DNA of 64,000 nucleotides from Augochlora pura (taxonomy: Eukaryota > Arthropoda > Insecta > Hymenoptera > Halictidae), in NCBI RefSeq assembly GCF_028453695.1, contig NC_135776.1, forward strand, positions 18,630,069-18,694,068, in the 5' to 3' direction. Below are positions 59,633 through 64,000 of the stretch, piece by piece (position 1 is the first letter of the stretch; every line of letters begins with the position of its first letter). Both the position numbers and the translations under genes were made by a program. The notes beneath the pieces were generated by a model. It ran no database searches and was not told where the DNA came from. It worked only from the letters and a program-made list of their open reading frames with translations.

Positions 59633-59803
59633 TTAACCCTTTGAACTCGAAGCTATTTTAAGCCCAGATCTAAAATAGCTATTTTAGCTGCATTTCCATT
59701 TTATATAACCTGGTACAATTTATGAATATGAAATTGAGTCTAATGTTTAACGATGTCAAAATTATTTTGAAAATGATAAAACGATTTTCATCGACGTCAC
59801 TCG
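59633..59803 (-). mobile_element. TTAA-flanked piggyBac-type MITE, family 1 (copy 10, truncated)
   Basis: Starts TTAACCCTTTGAACTCGA then AGCTATTTTAAGCCC, followed by CCATTTTATATAACCTGGTA and ATGAATATGAAATTGAGTCT as in the family. The far end decays after CGTCACTCGAG, with no clear CCC/TTAA border. Confidence 0.72.
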
Positions 59804-61415
59804 AGTAATTCTTCAAAAATTGTCGCCAGCAACCGAAAAAATTTCCAACAACAAAATGGCGTCTCTATATAAGTCCAAATATAATTATATAACATAATAA
59901 GTGCGCATTGATTGTCGAGTAGCCGCGCCAAAAAATACGAACACCGTAAAATCCGCTTTTTTCGCTTCCTTTCACCGCGGCGCCGCGGTTGAAACAGTTA
60001 AAAACTGGACTGCGAAGTAATTGAATCGCTCCATTCGCAACATTGTCAATTAAGAAGTGGTTTCGAGGCTCTCGAACGGAAAGACCTGTTCCACCTTCCA
60101 TATGTAATTCGACTTCTGCTTGAGCAACGTGTAATTTAACCCCTTACCGTATATTTTGACGAGTCCGCGTCGCCATTGATATTTCTATTAATATCTTGTC
60201 AAAGTATGTTAAAGTATGATAAAGTATTATTTATAGCTCCGTTCCTCAAAGCCAGAATAAAATTCCGTCCACTTTGTCATCGCTATTTAACCCTTTCACT
60301 GCGGCAGTGTCGTCCGCCGAATTATTGTTACTAGAAGAGAGCTCGCGCCAGAAATATGTACAGTGCGTGTGATTTCTGTATAATACGTTTCTCTTAGTTT
60401 TAAATAATAACTGTTTTAGTTTTAATTATTAGTTTTAAATAATAAGTGCCGAATAAAATAATCGTTGCTCTAGTGTGACAAGTATATTCAAATTTTCAAT
60501 ATAAAAATAATAATTTTTAATTTTTAACGGAAAATGCTGTCGTGTCAGAACGATTTTAACCATTTAAGTAAATGTAGGCAAATGCTAAATATTGCATTTC
60601 TATATAATAATAATAATAATATTGCAGTTATATTATATAATAAATGCTAAATATATAAATAATAAATATTTTTCCTTTTCCTTCTTAGAAATTATTATAA
60701 TAGAAAAAATACTCATTCTTGTAACTACGAAGACAATAGTACAAGGGATTAGTAGGCAAAGGGTTAACTACCATAGAATCATCTCCTCGCGGTCGGATTT
60801 ATTTGGAAAATCGGCGGTCGCCTGATTCCCGATTACGTTTGCGATAAATCATAGCGGCGGGTAACTTTCAATTGTTAAAACAGGCATGCAGAGATAATGG
60901 CCGTGCCGTTTCACAGCCGATTCGTAAAAGTGGAAAATAAAAAAAGAGTGGACCGCGCGCGGGCGCGCGCACCCAGTGACGGGTTATCAGTTGATGAGGC
61001 CGCGCGGCGCGCAGCTTCGGACAATGAAAATGCCACGTGTGCGGGAGCGTTGGGTTGTTCATTGAAGAAGATAAAAGCTAATTTGTAAGCTTTTCGTAAT
61101 AAATCATGTTTATCGAATGGTTTCGGTTTTGCCGGCGTTTCGAACCGGCCTCTGCGTTTCCCATAGAAAGTTAACAATTTTAAACTGTGATCGCATTTAT
61201 GATTTTTTTAGGAAAAAAAAACAGTGCTTCGATTTAGGCAGTTTGTAATGCTAAAATTGTTTATAAAGAGATTAATGGAAATTCGTAATTATCTGTAGCC
61301 ATCTCCGCTAAGCCTTTGAAAATTGATCTAACGCATTTATTTTAAGCAAAATGACAATTTTCGCAGAATTAAATTTTAATATACTGATATTAATTGGAAG
61401 GGTTTGCGAACTTAC
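59804..61415. other. Intronic DNA beside the upstream NOL4-like exon
   Basis: Element-like ends at 60135 (TTAACCCCTTACCG), 60287 (TTAACCCTTTCACTGCGG) and 60755-60768 (GGCAAAGGGTTAA) show further decayed copies. No coding exon is seen. Confidence 0.5.
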
Positions 61416-61568
61416 CGTCCTGTACGTTCTCTTCTGGCCGGCATGCTTTCCCGGACGACCCTCAAGATCGACGTGTACAGCATGAATAATGTCGAAGAAG
61501 TTCTCCACGATCGCGACTTTCTTGTACACTCTTCCCGGCGGAACGGTACCCTCGGCGCCATTTAATGC
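61416..61568 (-). CDS. NOL4: NOL4-like internal coding exon (N-terminal conserved region)
   Basis: This exon of 51 codons lies on the minus strand. It starts right after a polypyrimidine/AG acceptor (ttttcttgcag) and ends at a strong donor, ACG|GTAAGT; both ends are phase 0. The peptide contains VAIVENFFDIIHAVHV and then KHAGQKRTYRT. These match the conserved segment of vertebrate NOL4 and NOL4L (VAVVEDFFDIIYSMHV and KHAGQKRTYKA in my recollection of the human protein). NOL4 is a nuclear/nucleolar protein of poorly known biochemical function, and no catalytic motif is visible here. The exon joins in frame to the one at 33033, 28.4 kb downstream on the same strand. The preceding NOL4 segment (the WCLRTYGDS and NAKFKFW region) was not found in the remaining 2.4 kb, so earlier exons probably lie beyond the window. 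The ATG-like opening seen by ORF callers is only acceptor sequence; the exon is internal. Confidence 0.9.
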
Positions 61569-62820
61569 CTGCAAGAAAAATACGATACGATTAAAAATTC
61601 AATTCGAACTTCGTTCACAATTTTTATTGAAAACACCCCATAAAACGATCGGTTCCGTTGAAATTAAAAACTCGGTCGTCTTATTTAGATTAATTAAATC
61701 GATTCCCAGTAGAAAACATTCCACGGTATTATTTTACAATTTCAAAGTCAGTGGTGAAATATCGCTCGGCATTTCAGAATTCAAAGTTCATCCCCTTGGA
61801 CGGAATTGCCATCTGGCTGTGGCAAAGCGACTGCTTTACCGACACATAGGAGATTCTACCTTGCCAATGCTTGCAAACGCAGATTCCTGCAATCTTCTTA
61901 CCGGCTCCTGGTTACGTAGCCGTCGCCGGTAAGGTAGAATGTGTTGCACAAAGTTATCGACAGTCGATGGTGCAGATCACCGCCAAATTAGAATCGATGC
62001 AATAATTACTACTCAGGGAATTTTCGTTTAAACATATAGTGAAAGTAAAACAATTTCCACCGTGTAAAACAAAGTAAAATTGTCTATAAAATCTCCATGG
62101 GATATATTAAAAGCAAAGTGTACTCTAAGATTGCGAAAGTTCTATTGCGAGTTTTATTGTAACAATTTATAAATCGAACTTTGCGTAATTTATCGAAAGA
62201 AGCGTTTCCATCGAACGAGAAATTTTCGTTGCACCGTTTCACGAACGATCCGAGTAATTCTCGCGGGGAAACGGATCGTTCCTCGGCAGAGCAAAAAAAT
62301 TCGCTCCTCTCCGGAAACTCAATTAACTCCCGGTACGGATGGCATCACGGGTCCGCAGGCACCGGCCCCCGGTCAGATTGTTCGGGCGAACTTTGCGACC
62401 TTAAGAAGTTCGGGGCGCATGCGCGACATTATTGTCTTTCCCTAAACACCTGTTGAAGGGTAAAGTTGAACTCGTGGGGGCTTACAACTCGGTTAAGTGG
62501 CTGCGGTCAGGCAGGATAACAATGCCGATATCTAGGTGACCGCCGCCTTAAGGTAACACGGCTCGATCAAACGGGCCGCGTCCCGTAATTAGACGTAATG
62601 GAGGCAGCGCGGCGGCGACGGCGACGGCGGCGGCCACGGCGTATCTTTATCGTCGCCGATCGGAAATCGATGATTTCGTAAATATCGGAGCGAAACATTC
62701 AATTTCCAACGGGGGACAACGATAACCGGGTTCGGAGCGGAGAGTACGTAAGTTAAACGAACCGATCGAACCTATCGTGACAGTAAAACGCCCAGAATAC
62801 CACCGCGATCGTCGCGGTAC
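61569..62820. other. Upstream intron of the NOL4-like gene
   Basis: The sequence immediately upstream of exon 61568 on the minus strand is pyrimidine-rich acceptor context. Beyond it is GC-balanced sequence with a GGC run at about 62608-62640. I searched by eye for the preceding NOL4 segments and did not find them. Confidence 0.5.
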
Positions 62821-63000
62821 AATTTTTAGGTTATACGTAGACTGGGATTTTTCGTTTATATCTAGACTGCGATATTTTTAGTTTAGATTATACTTAGACT
62901 GGGATTTTTAGTTTAGTTTATACCTAGACTGGAATTTTTAGTTCAGTTCATACCTAGACTAGGATTTTTAGTTTTTACCTAGTCTGGGATTTTCAGTTCG
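62821..63000. repeat. About 30-bp TAGACTGGGATTTTTAGTTT minisatellite
   Basis: Five to six irregular units of TAGACTGGGATTTTTAGTTT followed by AGWTTATACC. Confidence 0.85.
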
Positions 63001-63027
63001 ACATTTTCACAGAAAATAAATCGAGAA

Positions 63028-63254
63028 TTAACCTCTTAGGCGCGACGTGCCATTGTAGTGGCTTCCGCGGATGTTTCGTGTTTTGTTCAAGTGTATTAGT
63101 GGTTATCAAAGTGAACGATTAAAGTGGAAGTGTAAATATATATAATACATTTAAAGAAGTATATATATGGCTATAACAAGAAAATACATATATTAAGAAA
63201 AATGGTATTCAGTTGAGAAAAATTTCATTCTCGCGAAATTCAGCAGTGCCTAAT
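63028..63254. mobile_element. Uninterrupted copy of the 48357 host repeat (empty site)
   Basis: Starts TTAACCTCTTAGGCGCGACG then TGCCATTGTAGTGGCTTC. The right part (AAATACATATATTAAGAAAA, then TTCAGTTGAGAAAAA) parallels 48969-49121. Single TTAA at 63119-63122 marks the site occupied by the 521-bp element in the other copy. The right border is decayed (GCAGTGCCTAAT). Confidence 0.78.
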
Positions 63255-64000
63255 CTTGACATAACCTCGACATAACCGAACTGATCGAACAATAAAATTG
63301 ATTGCTATACATTGACGAATGTCATATAACCTGACAAGATCAATTCATCTAGACTTCGTACAATTTTTGTTATAATAAATACGAAATTCTCTGAATATTA
63401 CTAAAATTATAAGAAAACCTAAAACCGTGGTCCATCTTGAATAAATGATTCCACTTGGAGACGTGGTCGGCCAGGAACGTTTCGCCCCAAGATCGTCGAG
63501 TTTTCCAAAAACGAGGTGCCGCAGATATTCGAAATTATCTTCGCGAATAATTCACCATCAAATTGGCAAACGGCTTCCTCGGGTTACACTCGCGCCGCGT
63601 GACTTATTCAGTGAATATCGCCGCGCGCGGCTAATGATTTTCATTTAATAACTAATTGAAAAGATGGATATTTACGAATGTCTGTTCGCCGTGGCTGCGC
63701 TGAAAATCCATTTCCTGCCGAGAACCGACCGAGTTCCTCTCTCGGCCGTTGCCGCGTTACAGAGAAAGTTGCGCCGCCGCGCCGGCAGACTCTTCGTTTA
63801 TAATTAAATGGAAAATCAAATCTCCAACCGCCGCCGCCGCCGCCGCGGTAAAGTGCTTATCCGACGAATTCCGCAGCGGAAAATTGGTCGACGGCGTGGA
63901 TCAAAGATAGATCTCCGTCGGCTGTTCGATCCCTGGCCGCGTAGACCAGCCGATAATCGGCGACGATCCGGAGGCGAAGTTCCGGGGTCAGGCCTCGGCG
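63255..64000. other. Unassigned DNA at the window end
   Basis: GC-rich from 63430 with a CCG run at about 63825-63848. A minus-strand frame is open from the window edge to about 63857 (peptide includes LRLRIVADYRLVYAARDR). It is too short and unanchored to call, and does not match NOL4 as I know it. Confidence 0.35.

Larger units (their letters stand above)
33034..61415 (-). other. 28.4-kb phase-0 intron of the NOL4-like gene
   Basis: The intron is bounded by GTAAGT at 61415-61410 and by TTGCAG ending at 33034. It holds no recognisable nested gene. Its contents are described in the entries below: TTAA-flanked elements, minisatellites, GC-rich low-complexity islands and two assembly gaps. Long introns between these exons are plausible for a neural/nuclear regulator, but the length includes estimated-size gaps. 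The intron call depends on the colinear NOL4 homology of the two flanking exons and on their matching phase. Confidence 0.85.

Noticed and set aside
63857..64000. Minus-strand frame open to the window edge (LRLRIVADYRLVYAARDR)
   Set aside because: Only 48 codons, does not match NOL4 upstream sequence as I know it, and is cut by the window boundary.

Overview
The window is eukaryotic nuclear DNA, most likely from an insect and probably a hymenopteran. It shows an AT-rich background broken by sharply GC/CpG-rich islands, long GA/CT microsatellites, dense short TTAA-flanked elements, and coding sequence confined to widely separated exons with canonical GT..AG splice sites. The insect call is an inference. 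I see no operons, ribosome-binding sites, tRNAs, rRNAs or CRISPR arrays. Five assembly gaps (N runs) are present at 2745-2844, 17801-17900, 17981-18080, 38246-38345 and 59046-59545.

The one gene I can identify lies on the minus strand and is the orthologue of nucleolar protein 4 (NOL4/NOL4L family). Two internal coding exons are visible: 61568-61416 (51 codons) and 33033 down to about 32024/32020 (337 codons). Both splice junctions are phase 0, and the joined peptide runs colinearly through the most conserved N-terminal part of NOL4. A 28.4-kb intron separates them. I could not find the upstream exons, which probably lie beyond 64000. I could not find the conserved C-terminal NOL4 exons either. 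The larger exon reaches an in-frame TGA that overlaps a plausible splice donor, so its 3' end is uncertain.

Region by region: 1-32 kb is downstream of, or a further intron of, the NOL4 gene. It alternates AT-rich DNA with GC-rich, purine/pyrimidine-biased blocks at about 7.7-10.5, 14.1-14.9, 18.1-19.5 and 24.8-26.7 kb. The 32-61.4 kb stretch is one NOL4 exon plus the giant intron, with similar GC-rich blocks at about 36.7-37.7, 41.9-42.7, 47.0-48.3, 51.9-52.7 and 54.9-55.6 kb. The 61.4-64 kb stretch holds the upstream exon and more non-coding DNA.

The most interesting non-coding content is a set of small non-autonomous elements with TTAA at their borders. The commonest has ends starting CCCTTTGCACTCGA, which fits piggyBac-type MITEs. 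At least eleven recognisable copies and many solitary ends are present. One 521-bp element of another family is inserted at a TTAA inside a different repeat, and an uninterrupted copy of that repeat 14 kb away preserves the single-TTAA empty site. Other notable structures are a 188-bp element with perfect 31-bp inverted ends, a 248-bp tandem duplication carrying four near-palindromes, and several clean minisatellites. I found no transposase and nothing that looks like a new multi-gene system.
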